DNA of 64,000 nt from Allokutzneria sp. NRRL B-24872 (lineage in GTDB: Bacteria; Actinomycetota; Actinomycetes; Mycobacteriales; Pseudonocardiaceae). The stretch covers positions 29,898-93,897 of the forward strand of contig NZ_MUMH01000051.1 of the NCBI RefSeq assembly GCF_002155965.1, given 5' to 3'. The translations under genes and the position numbers were made by a program. The notes below the pieces were generated by a model that was not told where the DNA came from, searched no databases, and saw only the letters and a list, made by a program, of their open reading frames with translations. Shown here piece by piece: positions 25,799 through 36,067 of the stretch. Within the stretch, counting starts at the first letter, position 1. Every line of letters starts with the position of its first letter.

Positions 25799-26311
25799 AT
25801 GGCACTCTCACACCTTCGACGCGCGGTGATCGGTCTCGTCGTGGCCATGCCACTGGCGGCGGGCATGCAGGTCGCCGCGTCGGCGGCCCCCGCGGCCCGC
25901 ACGGTCTACTTCGACAACAGCCAGGCAGGCGAGTTCGCCAAGGCCTGGGAGGACGCCGCCGTCGTCTGGAACAACAGCGTCAAGAACGTGAAGCTGGCCA
26001 AGGGCACGGCGGCCAACTCCTCCATCAAGATCCTGGTCGACAACGGCTGGCCGCGCGCGCAGCCGGGCCGCCTGGGCTCCGGCACCGTCTGGATGGGCCG
26101 CACCGCGGTCAACCAGGGCTATTACGTGCCGCGCATCGCCACCCACGAGCTGGGCCACATCCTCGGCTTGCCGGACCGCAAGCCCGGTCCGTGCTCCAGC
26201 CTGATGTCCGGCAGCACCGGCGGCGTCAGCTGCAAGAGCGTCCCGCCGAACGCCGCCGAGGCGGCCGAGGTGGACCGCAACTTCGCGGGCTCGCGGACCG
26301 CGGCGGCCTAG
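25799..26311 (+). CDS. Snapalysin family zinc metalloprotease (M7)
   Basis: 170 residues, ATG ten bases after AAGGAG. Signal peptide to about residue 29 (AASAAPAA). The zinc motif HELGHILGLPD (116-126) matches the metzincin-like HExxHxxGxxD of snapalysins, where the third ligand is Asp. A Cys pair (CSSLMSG and VSCKS) follows. Snapalysins are small secreted proteases of actinomycetes that digest milk protein. The mature domain is of normal size with no propeptide of note. Confidence 0.93.
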   Translation: MALSHLRRAVIGLVVAMPLAAGMQVAASAAPAARTVYFDNSQAGEFAKAWEDAAVVWNNSVKNVKLAKGTAANSSIKILVDNGWPRAQPGRLGSGTVWMGRTAVNQGYYVPRIATHELGHILGLPDRKPGPCSSLMSGSTGGVSCKSVPPNAAEAAEVDRNFAGSRTAAA

Positions 26312-26325
26312 CCCCACCACACGTG

Positions 26326-26360
26326 ACGGCGGGATCGGCCCGACTCCGGTCCCGCCGTTT
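26326..26360 (+). terminator. Terminator after the snapalysin gene
   Basis: A 9-bp stem, ACGGCGGGA (26326-26334) and TCCCGCCGT (26350-26358), with a 15-base loop, followed by TT. Just past the snapalysin stop codon. Confidence 0.75.
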
Positions 26361-26371
26361 ACGCTGCCCGG

Positions 26372-26908
26372 ATGGAGTTCTCCGTCGGCGGGTTCCCTTT
26401 CGCGGTGCACGTCGTGTTCTCCGCCGACCGCCTCGCCGGGCTCGATGACGCCGACCTCGTCGACGAGATCGCCGACCCCGAGGCCGACGCGACCGTGTTC
26501 CTGCTCGCCGGTCGCGCCGACGCGTGGCCCTCGCTCGGCCTCCGCGTCGCGTACGCCCCTTCCACCGGCGGTTTCCCCTTCGCCGTGCACGTGGTCCCGG
26601 AGACCGGCGTCCTCTTCGTCGGCGCCGGGCGCGGTGTGCACGCGTACCGGCTCGACCCGCCGCGCCCGCTGTGGCACGCCGAGACCGACTGCGGCTTCTG
26701 GGGGTGGTCCCAGCACGGTGACGTCGTGCTGATGTCCGCCGAACTCGAACTCGCCGCGTGGACGGCCGAGGGCGACAAGCTGTGGTCGACCTTCGTCGAG
26801 CCCCCGTGGTCCTTCGCGGTCGACGACGGCGTGGTGTCGCTCGACGTGATGGGCGAGCTGAGCGCGTTCCCCGTTCTCGGCGGGCCGAGTGTGACCGGCG
26901 TCTCTTAG
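26372..26908 (+). CDS. Hypothetical protein with beta-propeller-like repeats
   Basis: 178 residues. The segment GGFPFAVHVV occurs twice, at about residues 6-15 and 66-75. The second half alternates short hydrophobic strands and turns (GVLFVGAGRGVHAYRLD; VVLMSAELELAAWTAEGDKL; WSFAVDDGVVSLDVMGEL) in the manner of PQQ/WD-like blades. No signal peptide, so cytosolic. No catalytic motif. No strong ribosome binding site; the start follows the terminator by 12 bp. Family unknown to me. Confidence 0.65.
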   Translation: MEFSVGGFPFAVHVVFSADRLAGLDDADLVDEIADPEADATVFLLAGRADAWPSLGLRVAYAPSTGGFPFAVHVVPETGVLFVGAGRGVHAYRLDPPRPLWHAETDCGFWGWSQHGDVVLMSAELELAAWTAEGDKLWSTFVEPPWSFAVDDGVVSLDVMGELSAFPVLGGPSVTGVS

Positions 26909-26970
26909 GCTCCGCGATGAGTTCGTCCGCTCCGCGCGGTCCAACCATCAACCGAGCGCAGGAGGAACGC

Positions 26971-27618
26971 GTGGCACAGCTGCTGAAAGTCCAGAACTTC
27001 AACGTCTCCCGGGACGGTTTCGGCGCCGGTGAGGGCCAGAGCCTGGAGCGGCCGTTCGGCTCGGCCGACCCCGGCACCATGTTCTCGTGGGCGGGCGCGA
27101 CGGCGAGCTGGCCCAACCGCACCGACCCCGGCGGCAGCCGAGGGCTGGACGACTACCTCACCCGCGACTTCGCCAACAACATCGGCGCGGAGATCATGGG
27201 GCGCAACAAGTTCAGCCCGCACCGGGGCCCGTGGGATGACCACTCCTGGCAGGGCTGGTGGGGCGAGGAGCCGCCGTTCCACACGCCGGTCTTCGTGATG
27301 ACCCACCACGTGCGGCCGTCGTTCACCCTCTCCGACACCACCTTCCACTTCGTCGACAGCGACCCCGAGACCGTGCTGAAGCAGGCCAAAGAAGCCGCGC
27401 AGGGCAAGGACGTCCGGCTAGGCGGCGGTGCGGCCACCATCCGGCAGTTCCTGGACGCCGACCTCGTCGACACGCTGCACGTCGCGGTCTCGCCGCAGGT
27501 GGAGATCGGCGCGGGCTCGCGGCTGTGGACCTCCTCCGACGAGCTGCTGGACCGCTTCCACCGCGACGTCGTGCCGAGCCCGAGCGGAGTGGAGCACCAC
27601 CTCTTCTGGCGCAGGTGA
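26971..27618 (+). CDS. Dihydrofolate reductase family protein (RibD-like deaminase/reductase fold)
   Basis: 215 residues from the GTG at 26971, five bases after AGGAGG; an earlier ATG would place that site inside the gene. LLKVQNFNVSRDGFGAGEGQ and FANNIGAEIMGRNKFSPHRG form the DHFR/RibD-C fold, with VRLGGGAATIRQFLDADLVD as the NADPH-binding loop (GGG-A-I). Many actinobacteria carry numerous copies of this family. The true substrate is usually unknown; a role in folate itself is unlikely. Cytosolic. Confidence 0.87.
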   Translation: MAQLLKVQNFNVSRDGFGAGEGQSLERPFGSADPGTMFSWAGATASWPNRTDPGGSRGLDDYLTRDFANNIGAEIMGRNKFSPHRGPWDDHSWQGWWGEEPPFHTPVFVMTHHVRPSFTLSDTTFHFVDSDPETVLKQAKEAAQGKDVRLGGGAATIRQFLDADLVDTLHVAVSPQVEIGAGSRLWTSSDELLDRFHRDVVPSPSGVEHHLFWRR

Positions 27619-27735
27619 CGGGCGTTCTTGATCGATGTGGTCGGTGTGTGAGGGCGGTTACCGCACCGCCTCGTAGGATGCAGCGGAGACGGCGTCGCCC
27701 CGAGCCAGCAGAACGCCCACGAGGAGGACGTTTCC

Positions 27736-28770
<1,035 letters not shown>

Positions 28771-28791
28771 CCCGCACCCCCGCTCCGCAGA

Positions 28792-28825
28792 ACGGCCCGG
28801 CACCCGCGACGGGGTGCCGGGCCGT
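28792..28825 (+). terminator. Strong hairpin terminator after fba
   Basis: A 14-bp perfect stem, ACGGCCCGGCACCC and GGGTGCCGGGCCGT, with a six-base loop GCGACG, 21 bp after the fba stop. No T run follows, as is common in high-GC actinobacteria. Confidence 0.85.
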
Positions 28826-28867
28826 CGCGCGTTCGGGGCAGGGGGCGCCGGGTGGCACGATGGTGCG

Positions 28868-29284
28868 ATGAGCTTGCACGGCAACCTCCTCGGTCCCGAC
28901 CCCACCGCGCTTCCGGAGCTCCCGGTCCCGCAGGCCGCCCTCGACAGCGGCACCGACCCGGCGCAGGTCGCGCGCGAGCACCCGTACTTCAGCGCCGCGT
29001 GGGCCGCGCTCGCGGAGCGCTCCCTGGACGCGGGCGACCCGGTCGCCGCCTACGCCTACGCGCGCACCGGCTACCACCGCGGGCTGGACCAGCTCCGCCG
29101 CGCCGGGTGGAAGGGCTTCGGCCCGGTGCCGTTCAGCCACGCGCCGAACCAGGGCTTCCTGCGCGCGCTGGCCGCGCTCGCCCGCGCCGCCGGGGAGATC
29201 GGCGAGACGGAGGAGTTCGACCGCTGCCGCACCTTCCTCGCCGACAGCGACCCCAAGGCGCCCGCCGAGCTCGGGCTGGCCTAG
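28868..29284 (+). CDS. DUF3151 family protein
   Basis: 138 residues, ATG at 28868. The family pattern is MSLHGNLLGPDPTALPELP at the start, then AREHPYFSAAWAALAERSL, VAAYAYARTGYHRGLDQLRR and the GWKGFGPVPFSHAPNQGFLRAL block. It is an all-helical, TPR-like cytosolic protein of unknown function, conserved across actinobacteria next to fba and purA. It begins 43 bp after the fba terminator, so has its own promoter or weak read-through. Confidence 0.88.
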   Translation: MSLHGNLLGPDPTALPELPVPQAALDSGTDPAQVAREHPYFSAAWAALAERSLDAGDPVAAYAYARTGYHRGLDQLRRAGWKGFGPVPFSHAPNQGFLRALAALARAAGEIGETEEFDRCRTFLADSDPKAPAELGLA

Positions 29285-29288
29285 GCGA

Positions 29289-29882
29289 ATGAGTCAGATG
29301 GGCGGCGCCAACGACTACGTCTTCCAGACCCGCTGGGTGGTGCCGGGCAGCACCGTCGGCGAGATCCGCGACGTGCTCAGCGATCCGCGCGAGCTGCCGA
29401 GGTGGTGGCCGGCGGTCTACCGCGAGGTCGTCGCCGTCGAGCGCGGTGACGACAACGGCGTCGGCGCCGCCTTCGACCTGTTCACCAACGGCTGGCTGCC
29501 GTACACGCTGCGCTGGCGGCTGACCGTGGCCGCGCACGGCGAGGACGGCTCGGCCTTCACCGGGCGCGGCGACCTGACCGGGCGCGGTGAGTGGCACTAC
29601 GAGCAGCAGGGCGGCGACGTGCTCGTCGTCTTCGACTGGGTGGTGCGGGCCGACCGGCCGTTGCTGCGGCACGGTTCCGTGCTGTTCAAGCCCGCGCTGT
29701 CGGCCAATCACAACTGGGCGATGCGGATGGGCGAGCGCAGCCTGCTGCTGGAGCTGGACCGCCGTCGCGGGCGGAACGTGCCCGCTCCGCCGACCGCGCC
29801 CCGCTGGCCGATCATCGGCGCCGGTGTGGCGCTCGTCCTGGGCATTGCTGTGGCTCTTTCGCGTTCAAGGAGACAGCATTAG
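29289..29882 (+). CDS. SRPBCC family protein with C-terminal membrane anchor
   Basis: 197 residues, starting 4 bp after the DUF3151 stop. The START/Bet v1-like (SRPBCC) pattern runs VVPGSTVGEIRDVLSDPREL, PRWWPAVYREV, LRWRLTVAAHGEDGS and VLVVFDWVVRADRPLL. The family binds lipids or other hydrophobic ligands in a deep pocket. A C-terminal hydrophobic helix (IIGAGVALVLGIAVALS) followed by RSRRQH anchors it to the membrane, which is less common in the family. Probably co-transcribed with the neighbours on both sides. Confidence 0.83.
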   Translation: MSQMGGANDYVFQTRWVVPGSTVGEIRDVLSDPRELPRWWPAVYREVVAVERGDDNGVGAAFDLFTNGWLPYTLRWRLTVAAHGEDGSAFTGRGDLTGRGEWHYEQQGGDVLVVFDWVVRADRPLLRHGSVLFKPALSANHNWAMRMGERSLLLELDRRRGRNVPAPPTAPRWPIIGAGVALVLGIAVALSRSRRQH

Positions 29883-29885
29883 CCG

Positions 29886-30977
29886 GTGCACCGGGTCTGG
29901 GCAGAACTAGAACGCAGGCTGAAGCGCTGGCAGCGCACGGCGATCCCGATCGCGCAGTGCTCGCTGGCCGCTGGCATCGCCTGGCTGGTCGCGTTCTACG
30001 TCTTCGGCCACCCCCGGCCGTTCTTCGCGCCGATCGCCGCGGTGGTCTGCCTCGGCGTCTCCTTCGGGCAGCGCCTGCGCCGGGTCGGCGAGCTGGTGGT
30101 CGGCGTCAGCGTCGGCATCGGAGTCGGTGACCTGCTGATCTCGCTGATCGGCTCGGGACCGTGGCAGATCACCCTGGTCGTCGCGCTGGCCATGTCAGCG
30201 GCCGTGCTGCTCGACAGCGGAGCCGTGATCGCGTTGCAGGCCGGGTCCTCCGCGGTGCTGGTCGCGACACTGCTGCCGCCCGGGGACACCGGCGGGCTTG
30301 ACCGCATGGTGGACGCCCTGATCGGCGGAGTCGTCGGGCTGCTCGTGGCCGGTCTGCTGCCCGCCAACCCCCTGACCGTGGCGCACCGCCAGGGCAAGGT
30401 CGTGCTCGACGAGCTGGAGCGGGCGCTGCGCGGGGTCGCCGACGCGGTGCGCGGGCACGACGCCGCGAAGTGCGCTGACGTGCTGGCGAAGGCCAGGGAG
30501 AGCCACAAGGCGGTCGAGGACCTGCGCACCGGGCTGGACGCCGGGGCGGAGATCGCCAGGATCGCCCCGATACGCTGGCGCCGTCGCGGTGATCTTGAGC
30601 GGTACCGGACGGCCGCGACCGCCGTCGACCACGCGTTGCGCAACACCAGGGTGCTGGTGCGACGGGCGCTCGCCGCGCTGCGCGACGACGAGCCGATGCC
30701 GGGCGGGGTCGCCGACGTGCTCGACCGGCTCGCGGACGCCGTGCGGACCCTCCAGGCCGATCTGGCCGAGGGGCGCGAGCCCGTGAAGGCCAGGGAGGAG
30801 ATCTACGTTGCGGCACGCGGCGCGACGCTGGCCCTCATCGGTGAGGGCGGGTTCTCCTCGCGCGTGGTGCTCGCCCAGCTCCGCTCGATCGCGGTCGACC
30901 TGTTGCTGGCCACGGGGATCAAGCGCAACGACGCGATCGCCGCGCTGCCCCCGCTCAGCCAGAACCAGAAGCGCTGA
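29886..30977 (+). CDS. FUSC family / aromatic acid exporter-like membrane protein
   Basis: 363 residues, GTG start 3 bp after the previous stop. The N-terminal half has about six hydrophobic segments: CSLAAGIAWLVAFYVFG, PFFAPIAAVVCLGVSFG (the conserved F-APIAA motif), ELVVGVSVGIGVGDLL, ITLVVALAMSAAVLL, VLVATLLPPG and IGGVVGLLVAGLLP. The C-terminal half is a cytosolic helical domain. FUSC/ArAE proteins export aromatic acids or fusaric acid-like compounds. Substrate here unknown. Confidence 0.85.
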   Translation: MHRVWAELERRLKRWQRTAIPIAQCSLAAGIAWLVAFYVFGHPRPFFAPIAAVVCLGVSFGQRLRRVGELVVGVSVGIGVGDLLISLIGSGPWQITLVVALAMSAAVLLDSGAVIALQAGSSAVLVATLLPPGDTGGLDRMVDALIGGVVGLLVAGLLPANPLTVAHRQGKVVLDELERALRGVADAVRGHDAAKCADVLAKARESHKAVEDLRTGLDAGAEIARIAPIRWRRRGDLERYRTAATAVDHALRNTRVLVRRALAALRDDEPMPGGVADVLDRLADAVRTLQADLAEGREPVKAREEIYVAARGATLALIGEGGFSSRVVLAQLRSIAVDLLLATGIKRNDAIAALPPLSQNQKR

Positions 30978-30987
30978 GGCGCGGTCG

Positions 30988-31248
30988 TCAGCCGGTTTCG
31001 ATCGGCGCGCGGTGCAGGACGTTGCGCAGCACGGTGTGCACGGTCTCGTGGTCCCGCTCGTCGTAGAGCTTGCAGTCGCCCCCGGTGAGGCCGTACCACT
31101 CCTCGGCCCCGTCGTAGCGGACCTCGGTGGTCAGCGTCCCGTCGTCGTCGTAGCGGGTGCGCAGTTCGAGGTCTCCGGTGATCACGCCGACCTCGTCGGT
31201 CATCACGCCGCCGGGCAGCGCGGTGAGCTTCGACGTCAGTTCGCCCAT
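30988..31248 (-). CDS. Hypothetical small acidic protein
   Basis: 86 residues from the ATG at 31248, with AAGGACG upstream. The beta-rich core alternates charges: VGVITGDLELRTRYDDDGTL, then TTEVRYDGAEEWYGLTGGDC. The C-terminus is helical (ERDHETVHTVLRNVLHR). Cytosolic, no membrane part. No recognised domain. It is convergent with the FUSC gene (10 bp apart). Confidence 0.6.
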   Translation of the reverse strand: MGELTSKLTALPGGVMTDEVGVITGDLELRTRYDDDGTLTTEVRYDGAEEWYGLTGGDCKLYDERDHETVHTVLRNVLHRAPIETG

Positions 31249-31349
31249 GCCGCACGTCCTTGTCCTTTGAAGGGGATGCGCCGACGGTACCGAGAGTGGT
31301 ATCACGGCGCAGGGCGGCACCGGCTCGCCCCGCGAGCGGGGAGGGTGGA

Positions 31350-32186
31350 GTGAACCGGCACGGCTGGCTTCCCGCGCGACCCGGTCACGTCGTCGTGCTG
31401 ACCGGGTCCCCTCGGTGGTGGATGTGGAACCCCGCCGCCGACATCAACGCCGTGCGCCGGTTGGCCCAGCACAAGCGCATCCGCTCCGTTCTCGGCGTCT
31501 TCGGCGGGATCGGGGCGGCGTTCGGGCTGCCTGCGGCGACCGTGCTCCTGGTGCTGGGCATCAACGTCGCCAACGTGCTCCTGGTCGCCCTGCTGCCGTG
31601 CCTGATCATCCTGGCGCTCGCCGGGGGGTACCTCGTGGTGGAGGCCGTGCGCAGCCGCGTCTCCGGCGGCGCGCACGCCGAGGTCGAGCAGCTGATGGTG
31701 GGCGTCGCCGACGAGGAGGACGTCCTGGCGTGGCGGGACTTCGAGGGCTACCCGGAGGACAACAGCCTCGCCCGCTCGCTGTGCGAACCGCTGACCAGCA
31801 TCCAGCGCAGCGGCATCGGCGAGATGCACTTCGTCGACCCCTCCGGCATGGCGGCGCTGGAGAAGCGGGTGTGGGAGACGCTGGTCGAGCTGCGCGACCA
31901 GCTGGTGCTGCGCTCCGACCTCGCCGAGGCGCGCGGTCGCCCGGCCTTCGCCGGGATCGCCGCGGAGATGCAGCGCGAGGTCGACCGGCTGAACACCGTG
32001 GTGCACAACCTGTTCCGAGGACTCGTCGCGTTCGACGTGGCGATCAGGCAGTTCGACACCGAGCGCGCCCGCGACGCCGAGGTCACGCGAACCCTGTTCC
32101 AGGGCAACGAGATCGAGGCGCCGTCGCGGCTGCCGGAGCGGTTGCTCGCGATGCAGGAGGCGCTGCGCAGGGCGATCATCAGCTGA
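31350..32186 (+). CDS. Hypothetical membrane protein
   Basis: 278 residues from the GTG at 31350 after GGGGAGGGTGGA. Two adjacent hydrophobic helices (SVLGVFGGIGAAFGLPAATV; VLLVALLPCLIILALAGGYL) are preceded by a basic N-terminus. The long C-terminal part is cytosolic and helical, with many Glu/Arg (AAEMQREVDRLNTVVHNLF; RARDAEVTRTLFQGNEIEAP) and may be coiled coil. No family recognised. The next gene is convergent across a long palindrome. Confidence 0.65.
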   Translation: MNRHGWLPARPGHVVVLTGSPRWWMWNPAADINAVRRLAQHKRIRSVLGVFGGIGAAFGLPAATVLLVLGINVANVLLVALLPCLIILALAGGYLVVEAVRSRVSGGAHAEVEQLMVGVADEEDVLAWRDFEGYPEDNSLARSLCEPLTSIQRSGIGEMHFVDPSGMAALEKRVWETLVELRDQLVLRSDLAEARGRPAFAGIAAEMQREVDRLNTVVHNLFRGLVAFDVAIRQFDTERARDAEVTRTLFQGNEIEAPSRLPERLLAMQEALRRAIIS

Positions 32187-32198
32187 CCGTCCAGTTGT

Positions 32199-32236
32199 CT
32201 GTCCTCAGAGGACGGACGTCCGTCCTCTGAGGACAG
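32199..32236. terminator. 38-bp perfect palindrome, probable bidirectional terminator
   Basis: Two 19-base arms meet without spacer; the left arm begins CTGTCCTCAGAGGAC. Each arm also contains its own small inverted repeat (GTCCTC-a-GAGGAC and GTCCTC-t-GAGGAC), so the strand can fold as one long hairpin or two small ones. It lies between convergent genes, 13 bp after one stop and 15 bp after the other. Confidence 0.75.
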
Positions 32237-32250
32237 TGGAGGGCCGACCG

Positions 32251-32892
32251 TCAGCAGGCGCCGAGCATGCTGCTCAGCGCGCCCTTCTCGGCCTCGGTGA
32301 TGGTGAGGCCCCACTTGGTCTTCGACCGGGTCCACATCTTCGCGTAGGTGCACCAGTAGCCCTGGGTCGGCGGCTTCCAGACGTCGGGCGTCTTGTCGCC
32401 CTTGTCCTGGTTCACCGAGTCCTTGACGGCGATCAGCTGCGGGCTGCCGAGGTCGTTGGCGAACTGCGTGCGCCGTTCCTTGGTCCACGCCTTCGCGCCG
32501 GAGCGCCACGCGGCGGCCAGCGGCACGACGTGGTCGATGTCGATGTCCGAGGCCGCGGTGTAGGTCTTGTTGTCGTACGGGCTGAACCACTTGCCCGACA
32601 CGGACGCGCACTCGGCGTCGGTCTTCACGTCGGTGCCGTCGCGCTTGAGCACTTCCTCGCGGGTGTTGCACGCACCGGAAACCGGCTCCCAGTGCGGGAA
32701 CTCCTTCCGGTCGTAGCCGGTCATCGGTCCCTCCGGTGCCACCCGCAGCGCCGCCAGCTCGGACTTGGCGGTGCCGGTGTCGGGGATTCCGGGAGGGGCG
32801 GCGGACGCGGGGCCGGTCACCCCGATCGAGACGACGCCGGCGATCAGCGTTGCGGGGAGCAGGGTTCTGAGCACGCGGGTGGTGGCGGACAC
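32251..32892 (-). CDS. Secreted HNH endonuclease family protein
   Basis: 213 residues, GTG start at 32892 after GGAGG. Signal peptide to about residue 32 (GPASAAPPG). The HNH core is DIDIDHVVPLAAAWRSGAKA (the DH-P-A motif), then FANDLGSPQLIAV (Asn) and SVNQDKGDK (Asn, Lys). The later WCTYAKMWTRSKTKW has the C-terminal signature of this DUF1524-like secreted nuclease family. Probably an extracellular nuclease used in nutrition or competition. No immunity gene is needed for a secreted enzyme, and none is seen. Confidence 0.87.
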   Translation of the reverse strand: MSATTRVLRTLLPATLIAGVVSIGVTGPASAAPPGIPDTGTAKSELAALRVAPEGPMTGYDRKEFPHWEPVSGACNTREEVLKRDGTDVKTDAECASVSGKWFSPYDNKTYTAASDIDIDHVVPLAAAWRSGAKAWTKERRTQFANDLGSPQLIAVKDSVNQDKGDKTPDVWKPPTQGYWCTYAKMWTRSKTKWGLTITEAEKGALSSMLGAC

Positions 32893-33032
32893 TCGGGCCT
32901 CCGGTGGGTCGTTGGCCTGATTGCAGGGTCAATCCGACCATCACCCGTCAGAGTGAGTGAGGCAACACCTTCCGGTTACATCAGTACCAACAGCTCAGCA
33001 ATTCCCTCCGAAGGTCGGGAAAGAACGGCCAC

Positions 33033-35050
<2,018 letters not shown>

Positions 35051-35066
35051 TCCGGCCGCACAAGGC

Positions 35067-35102
35067 AAAGGGGCACTCCGTGGATGCGGGGTGCCCCTTT
35101 TT
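35067..35102 (+). terminator. Intrinsic terminator after purA
   Basis: A 10-bp stem, AAAGGGGCAC and GTGCCCCTTT, with a 14-base loop, running into TTTTT. The best-formed rho-independent terminator in the window. Confidence 0.9.
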
Positions 35103-35162
35103 GTCCCCATAAACGGGGGCATGCATTGCATTCTTCTATTTTTGCGCCGCGCGACCCTTTGC

Positions 35163-35168
35163 TATACA
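35163..35168 (+). promoter_or_regulatory. Candidate -10 box for the I36-type gene
   Basis: TATACA in an AT-rich patch unusual for this window, with a weak TTTGCG about 16 bases upstream. It lies 60 bp before the ATG at 35228. Weak evidence. Confidence 0.4.
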
Positions 35169-35227
35169 TGCTCGCTCACGCGGGCAATTGTGCTCGCGAA
35201 TTGCTCTCACTTATGGGGAATCGCACA

Positions 35228-35607
35228 ATGCGTTCTGTCAAACTCTTCGCGGCCGCCGTCGCCGTGTCCGGACTCGCGACCGGTCTGCTGATCACCCCCG
35301 CCCAGGCCGCCGCCGGTGGCTACGAGCGGTGCCCCGCCACCACATGTGCCTGTTCAGTGGCCTGAACGGCACCGGGACGATCGCTGCCTACGCGCAGGGC
35401 TCGCAGGACACCTCGAAGCAGGGGATCACCAAGGCGCCGTCCGGCTGGAACCGCACCGGCACGCAGTTCTGCGCCTACGAGTCCACCGGTTACCGCGGCA
35501 TGGCCACTCAGATCCACCCGGCCGGGCGCAAGGGCAACGACCCGTCGTGGAACATCCACCCGGTCTACTCGATCAAGAAGAAGTCCGGGAACTGCATTCC
35601 GTCCTGA
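35228..35607 (+). pseudogene. Frameshifted secreted peptidase-inhibitor I36-like protein
   Basis: Frame 1 from the ATG at 35228 (GGGGA upstream) gives a signal peptide (SVKLFAAAVAVSGLATGLLI...AQAAA) and GGYERCP, then goes off at ACSVA and stops at 35365. From about 35343 a second frame continues as HMCLFSGLNGTGTIAAYAQG and later FCAYESTGYRG and NIHPVYSIKKKSGNC, up to 35607. Joined, they give one protein of about 126 residues with the paired cysteines typical of actinomycete I36-like inhibitors. A single missing base in the CCCC run near 35335-35338 explains it. Either a real pseudogene or a sequencing error. Confidence 0.8.
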
Positions 35608-35728
35608 CGCACGGTTGGGCCGAACGCCGCCGTTGGGCCGGTCCAGTGAACCCCTGTGGCCCTGACGGGGCCGCACTCCGCGAACGCACAATCGTGGTAG
35701 CCGCGAAGTGCGTCGACCGGGGGGTTCG

Positions 35729-36067
35729 ATGTCTGCGAGGAAGTCGGGGCGGCCGGAGCGCCCCATAAGCGATCCGGAGTCGCCGGCGGGCCGCATCGCC
35801 GCCCAGCTCAGGAATCTCCGCAGCAGCAAGGGGAATCCCACCTACCGCGAGATGGCCGACCGGGTCTGGTTCTCCGCGGGGACCCTGTCGGCCGCGGCGC
35901 GCGGGGACCACTTGCCGACGCGCGCGGTGGTGGTGGCCTTCGCCGAGGCGTGCGGGGCGGACCCGCAGGAGTGGGCGAGACGGTGGTACGAGGCGCAGAG
36001 ACCGCCTCGTCCACCCTCTCCCCCGCCCCGCTGGCCGCCTTCCGCAGCGCCCCCGTGGCCGAGCTAG
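35729..36067 (+). CDS. XRE-type HTH protein with proline-rich tail
   Basis: 112 residues from the ATG at 35729 (weak GGGGGG upstream). The HTH region is AGRIAAQLRNLRSSKGNPTY with REMADRVWFSAGTLSAAARG and HLPTRAVVVAFAEACGAD. EWARRWYEA follows, a common end of actinomycete Xre-like domains that sit on larger signalling proteins. The last 21 residues are almost all Pro, Ser, Arg and Trp. The stop overlaps the convergent GDPD gene by 4 bp. A truncated relative of a longer multi-domain protein is possible. Confidence 0.68.
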   Translation: MSARKSGRPERPISDPESPAGRIAAQLRNLRSSKGNPTYREMADRVWFSAGTLSAAARGDHLPTRAVVVAFAEACGADPQEWARRWYEAQRPPRPPSPPPRWPPSAAPPWPS

